Shown here: one piece after another, positions 1 through 6,184 of the stretch
How the letters are laid out: each line of letters begins with the position of its first letter
Position numbering within the stretch: position 1 is the first letter of the stretch
From: Candidatus Microgenomates bacterium
GTDB lineage: Bacteria > Patescibacteriota > Microgenomatia > UBA1406 > GWC2-37-13
DNA: 11,059 nt
Direction of reading: 5' to 3'
NCBI GenBank assembly: GCA_015491205.1
Contig: WFWI01000127.1
Span: forward strand, 1 to 11,059
Made by a program: the position numbers and the translations under genes
Notes under the pieces: generated by a model
Database searches by the model: none
What the model saw: the letters and a program-made list of their open reading frames with translations, nothing else
Told to the model about the DNA's origin: nothing

Positions 1-386
1 GGATAAAACAGGTCCTTATAATCCTTTTTAACTTCAACCTCCTCCCTTTTTCTTAAATCCTTCACTCCGGCCCTTGAAAGAATTGTTGGCAAAAGTAAAT
101 TTAAATTTTTTACAACAAGGTAAAAATCAAACTTCTGAGCATACTCTTCTAAAAGTTTGAGGCTCGCATTTTGTGCTTCCAAAGTAGCTGTATCAAACCA
201 CCAAAGAACAATTACAAGCTTTTTTTTAAAAGCTGTAGCTAAATTTCTTTTTAAAAACCTTACCTCATTTATTTTAAACTTTTCGCCCTCAGGATAAATC
301 TCAAAAAGCTGAGATTCTCCAAGATGCTTATTTATATACTCTTTGGCTTGATCTTCATTATCTACAATTAGTATGGTAGGCAGCAT
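1..386 (-). CDS. DNA polymerase III delta'-like clamp-loader protein, partial (3' end outside window)
   Basis: Only the first 128 residues are in the window; the frame is open to the left edge. The start is the ATG read leftward from 386. The visible protein resembles the AAA+ core of the clamp-loader delta' subunit (HolB/DnaX type), which helps load the sliding clamp. The stretch AQNASLKLLEEYAQ (about residues 79-92) matches the family's AQNALLKTLEEP motif, and LLPTILSRAG (about 107-116) matches LLPTILSRC around the arginine finger. The N-terminus has no Walker A P-loop: MLPTILIVDNEDQ is followed directly by KINEVRFLKR, which corresponds to the family's 'I.EVR.L' segment. The Walker B region is degenerate (LVIVLWWFDTATLE, no DEA). 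It is therefore a non-ATPase, delta'-like subunit or a shortened paralogue. It diverges from ruvB across 31 bases. The assignment to the clamp-loader family is fairly firm; the precise subunit is less so. Confidence 0.72.
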   Translation of the reverse strand, partial: MLPTILIVDNEDQAKEYINKHLGESQLFEIYPEGEKFKINEVRFLKRNLATAFKKKLVIVLWWFDTATLEAQNASLKLLEEYAQKFDFYLVVKNLNLLLPTILSRAGVKDLRKREEVEVKKDYKDLFY

Positions 387-392
387 ATTAAA

Positions 393-398
393 ATTATA
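393..398 (-). promoter_or_regulatory. Candidate -10 box for the delta'-like gene
   Basis: The minus strand reads TATAAT here, a perfect -10 hexamer, with only TTTAAT (6 bases) between it and the ATG at 386. That would place the transcription start at or next to the start codon, giving a leaderless mRNA. No Shine-Dalgarno is present and I see no convincing -35. The region is AT-rich, so a chance match is possible. Confidence 0.5.
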
Positions 399-401
399 CG
401 A

Positions 402-410
402 TGATATAAT
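402..410 (+). promoter_or_regulatory. Candidate extended -10 promoter for ruvB
   Basis: The plus strand reads TGaTATAAT, a perfect extended -10 element, which can work without a good -35 box. It ends 7 bases before the ATG at 418, so the mRNA would begin at or beside the start codon. No Shine-Dalgarno precedes the ATG. It lies 3 bases from the opposing -10 of the delta'-like gene, so the two promoters would compete for polymerase. Confidence 0.55.
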
Positions 411-417
411 TGAAAAT

Positions 418-1401
418 ATGGAAGAAACTGAAATCTTAGAAAATGACTTACAATTAAGGCCCAAGAGCTTTAAGGAATACATTGGTCAAAAGAACGCTGT
501 TAAAACGCTAAAAATCTTTGTTGAGGCAACAAAAAAGCGAGGCAAGCCTCGCGAACATATTCTTTTTTTCGGACCAGCTGGAATTGGAAAAACCACGCTT
601 GCCTATGTAATTGCCCGCGAGCTCTCTGGAAATATAAAAATCACCTCTGGCGCAGCATTACAAAAAACTGGGGATTTGGCAGCTATTTTAACGAATCTTA
701 AAGACAATGATGTGTTTTTTATTGACGAGATACACCGACTGCCAAAACCAGTCGAGGAGCTTCTTTATCCTGTCTTGGAAGAGTTTAGGCTTGATATTAT
801 TATTGGAAACGGCCCATCAGCCCGCACTGTCAGACTTGATATTCCAAGAATTACAATAATAGGTGCTACTACAAAACTTGCCCTTTTGTCATCGCCCTTA
901 AGAGATAGGTTTGGCCTTATTTTACGACTTGATTATTACACTTTAGACGAAATGGTGGAGATTATTCTTCGCAGTGCCAGGCTTTTAGGAATCTCTTTAA
1001 CTTCCCAGTTGGCTTTGGAAATTGCTCGGCGCTCAAGAGGCACCCCGCGGGTAGCAAACAGAATTCTAAAAAGAATCCAGGATTATCTGCATGTGAAGGA
1101 AATAAAAAAGCTTGACTTTCAATCCCTCAACCAAATCTTTGAATTGTTAAACATTGACGAACTTGGGCTGTCAGAGCTTGATATTAAATATCTTAAAACC
1201 TTGGCCCAAAAATTCCAAAACAAGCCTGTGGGAATAGAAACCTTATCCTCCTCACTTTCAGAAGATAAAAGGACTTTGGAAGAATTTGTTGAGCCGTACC
1301 TTTTGCAAATTGGCTTTTTAAAAAAAACTCCCAGGGGAAGAGTGTTGACAGAAAAGGCAATAAAACACCTACGCAGCTTTATTCAAACTCAGCTTTTCTA
1401 G
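418..1401 (+). CDS. ruvB: Holliday junction branch-migration ATPase RuvB
   Basis: RuvB is the hexameric AAA+ motor that, with RuvA, drives branch migration of Holliday junctions in recombination and repair. From the ATG at 418 it has 327 residues, normal for the family. Visible motifs are the leading LRPKSFKEYIGQ, Walker A GPAGIGKTT (about 52-60), Walker B VFFIDEIHRL (about 99-108), the RuvB signature ARTVRLDIPRITIIGATT, the arginine finger in SSPLRDRFG (R162), sensor 2 in RGTPRVANR (207-215), and the C-terminal DNA-binding winged helix with VEPYLLQIGF and KTPRGRV. An ATG at 373 would add 15 unrelated residues, antisense to the neighbouring gene's start and upstream of the -10 box, so 418 is preferred. 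Its stop shares CTAG with ruvA's stop on the other strand. All ATPase residues are present. Confidence 0.96.
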   Translation: MEETEILENDLQLRPKSFKEYIGQKNAVKTLKIFVEATKKRGKPREHILFFGPAGIGKTTLAYVIARELSGNIKITSGAALQKTGDLAAILTNLKDNDVFFIDEIHRLPKPVEELLYPVLEEFRLDIIIGNGPSARTVRLDIPRITIIGATTKLALLSSPLRDRFGLILRLDYYTLDEMVEIILRSARLLGISLTSQLALEIARRSRGTPRVANRILKRIQDYLHVKEIKKLDFQSLNQIFELLNIDELGLSELDIKYLKTLAQKFQNKPVGIETLSSSLSEDKRTLEEFVEPYLLQIGFLKKTPRGRVLTEKAIKHLRSFIQTQLF

Positions 1402-1973
1402 CTTTCTGACAAATACTTTAATGCAACCTTTACCCTTTCCTCTACTGGCTTTGATTTGTCAACCTTAGGTAAAATCTTCCTAATCTCAGTCATTTTAAAC
1501 CCAAGGCTTTTTAAGATTTCCAATAGAAGCTGGTCCTCCTTATCCAAAAACAACTTGCTGAAAGAAACCTCCTCCTCAAAAATTTGTGAGAGTTCAACGA
1601 TTAGCTTCCGAGCAGTCTTTTTGCCAACGCCTGGAATTTGGGTGAAAAATTCTACATCGCCTGCCTGGGCTTTTTTCTGAAGCTCCTTTACCTTTGAAAA
1701 TGAAACAATGTTGTAGGCCAACTTATGCCCTATACCAGAAACAGCCTCTAATTTATAAAATACTTCTCTTTGTTGCTCATCTTCAAACCCATAAAAGCCA
1801 AAGAACTTTTCGGTTGAAACAAAAGCTACCAAAACTTCACAGGACTCGCCCAAACGCAATTTTCCAACCAATCGTGGCGAAATTGCAATCTCAAACGAAA
1901 GGCCAGCAGGAGTCTCAACAACAACCTTGCTGGAAGAAACTTTTTTTACTGTACCCTTTATAGAATAAATCAT
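1398..1973 (-). CDS. ruvA: Holliday junction DNA-binding protein RuvA
   Basis: RuvA binds the four-way junction as a tetramer and recruits RuvB. The 191 residues are close to the family's usual length of about 200. It starts MIYSIKGTVKKV, the OB-fold domain I, with the family's YGF motif in FFGFYGFEDEQQR (about 58-69). Two helix-hairpin-helix motifs follow: AVSGIGHKLA (77-86) and IPGVGKKTARKLIVEL (113-128), the latter near-canonical. The last 50 or so residues form domain III, which contacts RuvB (LLLEILKSLGFKMTEI). The start codon overlaps the enolase-like gene's stop as ATGA, implying translational coupling, and a GGAG lies 8 bases upstream. It is the distal gene of the leftward pps cluster. 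Its 3' end overlaps the 3' end of ruvB by 4 bases, an unusual tail-to-tail arrangement for these partners. Confidence 0.95.
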   Translation of the reverse strand: MIYSIKGTVKKVSSSKVVVETPAGLSFEIAISPRLVGKLRLGESCEVLVAFVSTEKFFGFYGFEDEQQREVFYKLEAVSGIGHKLAYNIVSFSKVKELQKKAQAGDVEFFTQIPGVGKKTARKLIVELSQIFEEEVSFSKLFLDKEDQLLLEILKSLGFKMTEIRKILPKVDKSKPVEERVKVALKYLSES

Positions 1974-3241
1974 TTTAAATTCTCCAACTCTTTTTGTATC
2001 TCAAGAAGCCTGTTATATTTTACCACGCGCTCGCCACGCACAGGAGCCCCAAATTTAACAAAACCGCTCTGAAGCCCTACTGCCAAATCTGCTATAAAGC
2101 TTTGATTTGTCTCCGAAACTTCCTGACAGAACACATAGGTGATCTTGTTTTTCCGACAAAAATCTATGTCCTTAAAAAGGGACAAAAGATTGCCGTAGTG
2201 AAGAAGCTTTATTACAACTGCGTTTCCCAGCTTTTCCTTCACCAAGTTTTCCAGCCCTTCCTTGCCAAAAGCCTCCATATGATCAAGGCTAACATAATAG
2301 TATTCAGAAAAGTCCTGGTAAAACTGCTTCCAGTTTTTTGTATCCTTTCTTGAAAAAATATCTTCCAAATACAAAACGTTATAGTTTTTCACAAAGCCAG
2401 CTATATACTTGTAAAACTCTTCTGCTCTTTTTGCTTGAGGATTCTCCGAAAGTTTATAGCCAGAACTTGAGTAAAAATCATCCGCTCCAACATCAACGCC
2501 CAAAAATACATCTACACCCGGTTTTAAATCAAGCTTTAAAACACTCTCTGTTATAAGTTCTAGAGCATCCAGATTTGAGTAAATATTTGGAGAAAACCCG
2601 CCCAAGTCAGCTGTGGAAGTTGAAATATTTCTGTACTCCAAAGTTTCTTTAAGCTTGTGATAAGATGACATTGCAATTTCCAAAGCTTGATCAAATTTAT
2701 AAGAAGAAGAAGGAATAAGGTAAAACTCTTTAAAATCCAAAGGATTGTTCACGTGCTTACCTCCGTTTATAAGGGTAATAACAATAGTTGGAAAAGATCC
2801 TAAAATAATTTCCTCTTTAAAATAAGACTTGTACAACTCGTTTATATATTTAAACAAAGGCTCACCTTTTACCTTTGCAGCAGCTTTGGCCACAAGGAGG
2901 GAAACCAAAAGAAGGGTGGAAACTCCCAAAACCTCCTTCCTTAAAGTAGAATCCGCCTTTTCAAGCCAAAGATCTATTTCTTTTTGTTTGAATACAGAAA
3001 CGCCTTTAAGTTTTTGAGTCACACCTTCAGTAATAATTTGAGCTGCCCTTCTCATTCCATAACCCAAAAATCGCTTTCCTCCATCGCGCAGAGCTACAGG
3101 CTCTTTGGGGTCACTTACAACAGGAGAGGGGATATCAAGTTCAACAAAGTCGCCGTTGTCAAGATAAAGCCTTCCCCGCAAAGTGGGAAAACCCAAACTG
3201 TCCAAAATCTCAATTGCCTCAAATCTTTTAATGGAAGCCAT
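1970..3241 (-). CDS. Enolase-family protein with altered active site
   Basis: Enolase interconverts 2-phosphoglycerate and PEP. The 423-residue protein aligns with enolases end to end: EILDSLGFPT, ALRDGGKRFLG, INGGKH, the metal strands, SETNQSFIADLAVGL and the C-terminal KYNRLLEIQKEL. In yeast enolase numbering, which here nearly coincides, the protein keeps H159 (H163), E168 (E172), the Mg ligands D246 (D250), E295 (E293) and D320 (D320), and both lysines K345 and K396. It has lost the general acid E211 (GDEGG has become ADLGG, L213). H373, R374 and S375 have become Q, E and V, and the catalytic loop GASTG has become PVVSD. R374 and S375 bind substrate phosphate, so ordinary enolase activity is doubtful. 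The gene lies 5 bases after pps and overlaps ruvA by 4. It may be a neofunctionalised paralogue or a highly diverged enolase. Family assignment is firm; the reaction is uncertain, so no gene symbol is given. Confidence 0.9.
   Translation of the reverse strand: MASIKRFEAIEILDSLGFPTLRGRLYLDNGDFVELDIPSPVVSDPKEPVALRDGGKRFLGYGMRRAAQIITEGVTQKLKGVSVFKQKEIDLWLEKADSTLRKEVLGVSTLLLVSLLVAKAAAKVKGEPLFKYINELYKSYFKEEIILGSFPTIVITLINGGKHVNNPLDFKEFYLIPSSSYKFDQALEIAMSSYHKLKETLEYRNISTSTADLGGFSPNIYSNLDALELITESVLKLDLKPGVDVFLGVDVGADDFYSSSGYKLSENPQAKRAEEFYKYIAGFVKNYNVLYLEDIFSRKDTKNWKQFYQDFSEYYYVSLDHMEAFGKEGLENLVKEKLGNAVVIKLLHYGNLLSLFKDIDFCRKNKITYVFCQEVSETNQSFIADLAVGLQSGFVKFGAPVRGERVVKYNRLLEIQKELENLK
1982..1985 (-). 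promoter_or_regulatory. Shine-Dalgarno site for ruvA
   Basis: The minus strand reads GGAG inside the last codons of the enolase-like gene, 8 bases before the ruvA ATG. With the ATGA stop/start overlap it supports coupled translation. It also shows that this genome uses Shine-Dalgarno sites inside operons, in contrast to the operon heads in this window. Confidence 0.55.
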
Positions 3242-3246
3242 AAGCC

Positions 3247-5547
3247 TTAAAGTTTTTTTTCAATATTGTAAATCAGATGTCTGGTTTTTTCTGCCACATC
3301 AGGGTTAACAGAAACGCTTGTTATACCAGCCTTTATCAGCCGCTCTACTATTGTAGGATAATCTGAGGCAGCCTGTCCACAAATTGAAGAAGTAATCTTA
3401 TGCTTTTTCGCAGTTTTTACAATCCTTTCTAAAAGTTCAACAACAGCTGTTGAGCGCTCGTCGTAAAGTGCTGCTGTTTTTTCATTGTCTCTGTCAACCC
3501 CCAAAGTCAACATAGTAAGGTCGTTTGTACCAATTGACACTCCATCAATTCCAATCTCTATAAACTTTTCCAAAGTTAAAGCCACCGAAGGAGTCTCAAC
3601 CATTATCCAAAGCTTAAAATCAGGTAAAGAAAGCACCCTTTCCCTCAAAAGTATTTTGCGTATTTCAATAAGCTCCCAAGGCTTTCTAATAAATGGAATC
3701 ATAAGGTAAAGGTTATGATAGCCCCTTTTGTGAATCCGCTTTATCATCTCAAGCTCCAAAGCAAACTCTTCTGGATCATTTATATAACGCAAAGCGCCCC
3801 GGTAGCCAAGCATGGGGTTCTCTTCTTGCGGTTCAAACTTGCTACCACCCTTCAAGTGCCTGTACTCATTGGTCTTAAAATCAGTTGCTCTGTAAACTAC
3901 AGGCCGCGGATAAAAAGCCTTTACTATTTTGTAGACTCCTTCCTCCAGCCTCCTTATATATTCCTCCTGCTTGCCTTCTTTTATAAACTGCTTTGGGTGC
4001 TTTCCAATGTCTGCAATCATAAACTCTGCCCGCAAAAGCCCTACGCCATCTACAGGAAGAGAAGCCACCTTTTTTGCCAAATGTGGCTCAGCTAAATTAA
4101 CATAAATTTTTGTCTTTGTCCTGTGCAAAGTGCCATAAGCTTTTGTATCTTCCTTAAACTTAACCCTACCTTCGTAAACCTCGCCTGTGCTGCCAATTAC
4201 AGTAACAATAATTCCTTCCTTTATCTTTTTTAAAGCATCTTGAGCTCCTACAACTGCTGGAATTCCAAGCTCGCGTGAGACTATTGCAGCATGAGAGGTC
4301 CTGCCACCCCGTTCAGTAATAATAGCTGCAGCCTTTTTCATAGCAGGCACGTAATCAGGATTGGTCGCTGGAGCTACCAGAATATCGCCCTTTTCAATTT
4401 TTCCAATCTCCTTTGGAGAAAGAACAATTTTAGCTGGCCCAACTCCTATGCCAGGCGAGGCAGGCGAGCCTACAACCAAAGGCTTTTTTCCAGCAACAGC
4501 TGCTTTGTAGGTAGTCTGCTTCTCTCCTAAGGTAGTAATCGGCCTTGATTGAACGATATAAATCCTGCCCTTTTCAATAGCCCACTCAATATCCTGAGGA
4601 AAGAAATAGTGCTGCTCTATTTTTCGGATAATCAAAGCCAATTCTACAATTTCTTTATCTGATAGCTTTTGCATTGAACCTTTTTTGTGATCAAGCTTTA
4701 TTTCAACATTTCGCGCTCCTTTTTTAACTAAAGCAACCTTTTGGGTATTGACTTGCTTTTTAATAACCACCAAGCTGGTTTTGTCTACCTCATAATGATC
4801 AGGCGTAACCTTTCCTCCTACAATGTACTCGCCCAAACCCCAGATAGCTTCAATCACCATAACGTTTTTGTTTTCTGTTACAGGATCAACTGTAAAGGCA
4901 ATTCCTGATTTTTCAGCCTGCACCATTCTTTGTACAACTGCTGCAAGCCCTACTTTAAAATGATCAAACCCTTGCCTTTCCCTGTAATAAATTGCCCTTT
5001 CTGTAAAAAGGGAGGCAAAACAATTTCTTACAGCTACCAAAAGATTATGTTCACCCTTCACATTCAAATATGTTTCCTGTTGTCCAGCAAAAGATGCTCC
5101 AGGTAGGTCCTCAGCTGTAGCAGAGGATCTTACAGCTACCAAAGGTGAGTATATAACCCGCTTTAATACCAAACCTAACTCCTCAAATAAACCTAAGCCT
5201 TGATAAAAACGTCTCTCCTCGACCTCCAAATCGTGGTAATGTCTTATTATCTCCTTTGCTAAATCAGGCGGAAACTTTCCATGCTTGATAAGGCTTCTTA
5301 CCTTTTGGGAAACTTCCTTTAACTTTTTTGTATCCTCAATATCCAAGCCCTTAAGAAGCTCCTTTATCTTGTCCTGAAGCTTGTTAAATTTTAAAAAGTA
5401 AAAGTAAGCATCTGCGGTGATAACAAAACCATAGGGCACAGGAAAACCGCTGTTTGCTAGCTCACCTAAATTTGCTCCTTTTCCTCCGACTTGTCCTGTA
5501 AGGCTCTTGTCAATTTCTTTAAACCATAAGATATGTTTGCGCACCAT
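3247..5547 (-). CDS. ppsA: Phosphoenolpyruvate synthase (pyruvate, water dikinase)
   Basis: PPS converts pyruvate, ATP and water to PEP, AMP and phosphate through a phosphohistidine; in some organisms the reverse direction is used to make ATP. The 766 residues are normal length. The N-terminal ATP-grasp domain shows GGKGANLGELANSGFPVP (21-38), VAVRSSATAEDLPGASFAGQ (137-156), IWGLGEYIVGG (235-245) and VQSRPITT (332-339). The central swivelling domain carries the catalytic histidine in GGRTSHAAIVSRELGIPAVV (414-433, H419). The C-terminal PEP-binding barrel shows GVGLLRAEFM (501-510), YRATDFKTNEYR (552-563), NPMLGYRGALRY (577-588), the ETPS metal-site strand (651-654), SIGTNDLTMLTLGVDRD (671-687) and the catalytic cysteine in ICGQAASD (C723). 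All key residues are present. It heads the leftward cluster with the enolase-like gene and ruvA, and its start is divergent from the NUDIX gene. Confidence 0.95.
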   Translation of the reverse strand: MVRKHILWFKEIDKSLTGQVGGKGANLGELANSGFPVPYGFVITADAYFYFLKFNKLQDKIKELLKGLDIEDTKKLKEVSQKVRSLIKHGKFPPDLAKEIIRHYHDLEVEERRFYQGLGLFEELGLVLKRVIYSPLVAVRSSATAEDLPGASFAGQQETYLNVKGEHNLLVAVRNCFASLFTERAIYYRERQGFDHFKVGLAAVVQRMVQAEKSGIAFTVDPVTENKNVMVIEAIWGLGEYIVGGKVTPDHYEVDKTSLVVIKKQVNTQKVALVKKGARNVEIKLDHKKGSMQKLSDKEIVELALIIRKIEQHYFFPQDIEWAIEKGRIYIVQSRPITTLGEKQTTYKAAVAGKKPLVVGSPASPGIGVGPAKIVLSPKEIGKIEKGDILVAPATNPDYVPAMKKAAAIITERGGRTSHAAIVSRELGIPAVVGAQDALKKIKEGIIVTVIGSTGEVYEGRVKFKEDTKAYGTLHRTKTKIYVNLAEPHLAKKVASLPVDGVGLLRAEFMIADIGKHPKQFIKEGKQEEYIRRLEEGVYKIVKAFYPRPVVYRATDFKTNEYRHLKGGSKFEPQEENPMLGYRGALRYINDPEEFALELEMIKRIHKRGYHNLYLMIPFIRKPWELIEIRKILLRERVLSLPDFKLWIMVETPSVALTLEKFIEIGIDGVSIGTNDLTMLTLGVDRDNEKTAALYDERSTAVVELLERIVKTAKKHKITSSICGQAASDYPTIVERLIKAGITSVSVNPDVAEKTRHLIYNIEKKL

Positions 5548-5553
5548 AATTTT

Positions 5554-5582
5554 ATGTTAATCAAAAATTCAAATTTTGTAAA
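5554..5582 (-). promoter_or_regulatory. Candidate promoter of the pps cluster
   Basis: On the minus strand TTTACA (5582-5577, five of six matches to the -35 consensus) is followed after 17 bases by TAACAT (5559-5554, four of six matches to the -10). Six bases (AAAATT) then separate the -10 from the pps ATG at 5547. No Shine-Dalgarno is visible, so a leaderless transcript would fit. The -10 match is only moderate. Confidence 0.42.
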
Positions 5583-5596
5583 GAGTAAAACTTTTA

Positions 5597-5602
5597 TATA
5601 AT
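5597..5602 (+). promoter_or_regulatory. Candidate -10 box for the NUDIX gene
   Basis: A perfect TATAAT ends 8 bases before the ATG at 5611. No Shine-Dalgarno lies between them (TAGCTCTT), again suggesting a leaderless transcript. The nearest -35-like sequence, TTGTAA at 5576-5581, has a short 15-base spacer and is weak. It overlaps the -35 element proposed for the divergent pps promoter. Confidence 0.48.
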
Positions 5603-5610
5603 TAGCTCTT

Positions 5611-6048
5611 ATGAGAAAACACTGTTTTATTCCTGTAGTAATGATTGTGTTTTTTAAAGATAACAAATATTTACTCACTCGCAGACGAGACTCCAATAAA
5701 AGATTTGACCTTAAATGGCAGTTTCCAGGCGGCGGCTGGGAACCAGGGGAAAGCCTGGAGGAGGCTTTAAAAAGGGAAACTAAAGAGGAGCTTGGCATAG
5801 AGCCAAAGGAATACAAATTCCTTCCAAAAATTTTTGAAGAGATAAGGGACCACTATCACCTTATTTTCTTTATCTTTTACGCACCATTTCCAAAAGGCGC
5901 AAAAATTACCCTAAATGAAGAGGCAGATAAGTATGGGTGGTTTACCCTTGAGGAAGTAAAAAAACTCCCATTCCTTCCGCTAACAGATAGAATTTTGCAG
6001 GAGGTTGAAAAATACATTAAAAACTCAAAAGTTAAAGGGCAAAACTAA
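5611..6048 (+). CDS. NUDIX hydrolase
   Basis: NUDIX enzymes hydrolyse nucleoside diphosphates linked to another group, such as oxidised dNTPs, sugar nucleotides or ADP-ribose. The protein has 145 residues, a complete single-domain size. The Nudix box GX5EX7REUXEEXGU is complete at residues 41-63: G41, E47, then RETKEELGI at 55-63, so all metal-binding glutamates are present. The usual aliphatic U position after RE is Thr. Strand PVVMIVFF, then YLLTRRR and WQFPGG before the box, and EADKYGWFTLEEVKKLP after it, are typical MutT-like features. The substrate cannot be read from this. It is a single-gene unit on the plus strand, divergent from pps and convergent with the surface-protein gene. The last codons (NSKVKGQN) fall in a 15-base repeat that recurs downstream, so the extreme C-terminus may have been rewritten by a rearrangement. 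Confidence 0.93.
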   Translation: MRKHCFIPVVMIVFFKDNKYLLTRRRDSNKRFDLKWQFPGGGWEPGESLEEALKRETKEELGIEPKEYKFLPKIFEEIRDHYHLIFFIFYAPFPKGAKITLNEEADKYGWFTLEEVKKLPFLPLTDRILQEVEKYIKNSKVKGQN

Positions 6049-6057
6049 AAAGTACAT

Positions 6058-6092
6058 GCCCACCATAGCAAACCTGCTAAGGCGTTGTGGGC
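6058..6092. other. Intergenic stem-loop
   Basis: GCCCAC (6058-6063) pairs with GTGGGC (6087-6092), and within it TAGCA (6066-6070) pairs with TGCTA (6075-6079) around an AACC loop. The two stems form one interrupted hairpin just after the NUDIX stop. There is no following T-run, so it is not a classic intrinsic terminator; it may end or stabilise the NUDIX mRNA. Confidence 0.45.
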
Positions 6093-6134
6093 GTGGCTCG
6101 CCCGCCTCGCAAGCGAGAGCGTTGCGGGCGTGGC
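6082..6134. repeat. GC-rich 16-bp direct repeat with central hairpin (REP-like)
   Basis: GCGTTGTGGGCGTGGC (6082-6097) recurs at 6119-6134 with one mismatch (T to C at the seventh base). Between and partly overlapping them, GCCCGC (6100-6105) pairs with GCGGGC (6124-6129), and CTCGC (6106-6110) pairs with GCGAG (6113-6117) around an AA loop. The element is strikingly GC-rich next to its AT-rich surroundings and lies between convergent genes. That is the typical location of REP-like or small non-autonomous elements, which is an inference here. Confidence 0.5.
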
Positions 6135-6137
6135 AAC

Positions 6138-6184
6138 TCAAAAGTTAAAAGTTTTAACAAAATTCTCTTACCTTTAACTTTTGA
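6138..6184. terminator. Candidate bidirectional terminator or inverted repeat between convergent genes
   Basis: TCAAAAGTTAAA (6138-6149) is perfectly complementary to TTTAACTTTTGA (6173-6184), a 12-base stem with a 23-base loop. A second palindrome, GTTAAAA/TTTTAAC (6144-6158), overlaps the left arm. The right arm contains the stop codon and last codons of the surface-protein gene. The stem is AU-rich, so it would be a weak terminator for either gene. Confidence 0.35.

Larger units (their letters stand above)
6022..6149. repeat. 15-bp direct repeat pair flanking a 98-bp segment
   Basis: AACTCAAAAGTTAAA occurs at 6022-6036, inside the 3' end of the NUDIX gene, and again at 6135-6149. The 98 bases between them supply the NUDIX stop codon and contain the GC-rich hairpins. 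A perfect direct repeat around a structured insert could be a target-site duplication, a slippage product, or two copies of a repeat common in this genome. No transposase or clear terminal inverted repeats are visible. Confidence 0.5.

Noticed and set aside
373..417. ATG at 373 as the start of ruvB
   Set aside because: It would add 15 residues without family similarity, overlap the divergent gene's start codon, and lie upstream of the TATAAT box. The ATG at 418 gives the normal RuvB length.
2280..2290. Loss of the enolase metal ligand D320
   Set aside because: The usual DD motif is absent (SLDH), which first suggested loss. The spacing of exactly 25 residues to K345 shows the remaining Asp is D320 and only the second Asp is replaced.
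1456..4530. Several plus-strand frames of 60-126 codons opposite ruvA, the enolase-like gene and pps
   Set aside because: All lie antisense to well-supported genes, have unlikely composition and no domain motifs.
5466..5816. Minus-strand frame of 116 codons crossing the pps start and the NUDIX gene
   Set aside because: It is antisense to the NUDIX gene, has no recognisable domain, and overlaps two genes with clear catalytic motifs.
6082..6134. A CRISPR-like repeat pair
   Set aside because: There are only two copies, one is mismatched, and the intervening DNA is itself a hairpin; no cas gene is nearby.
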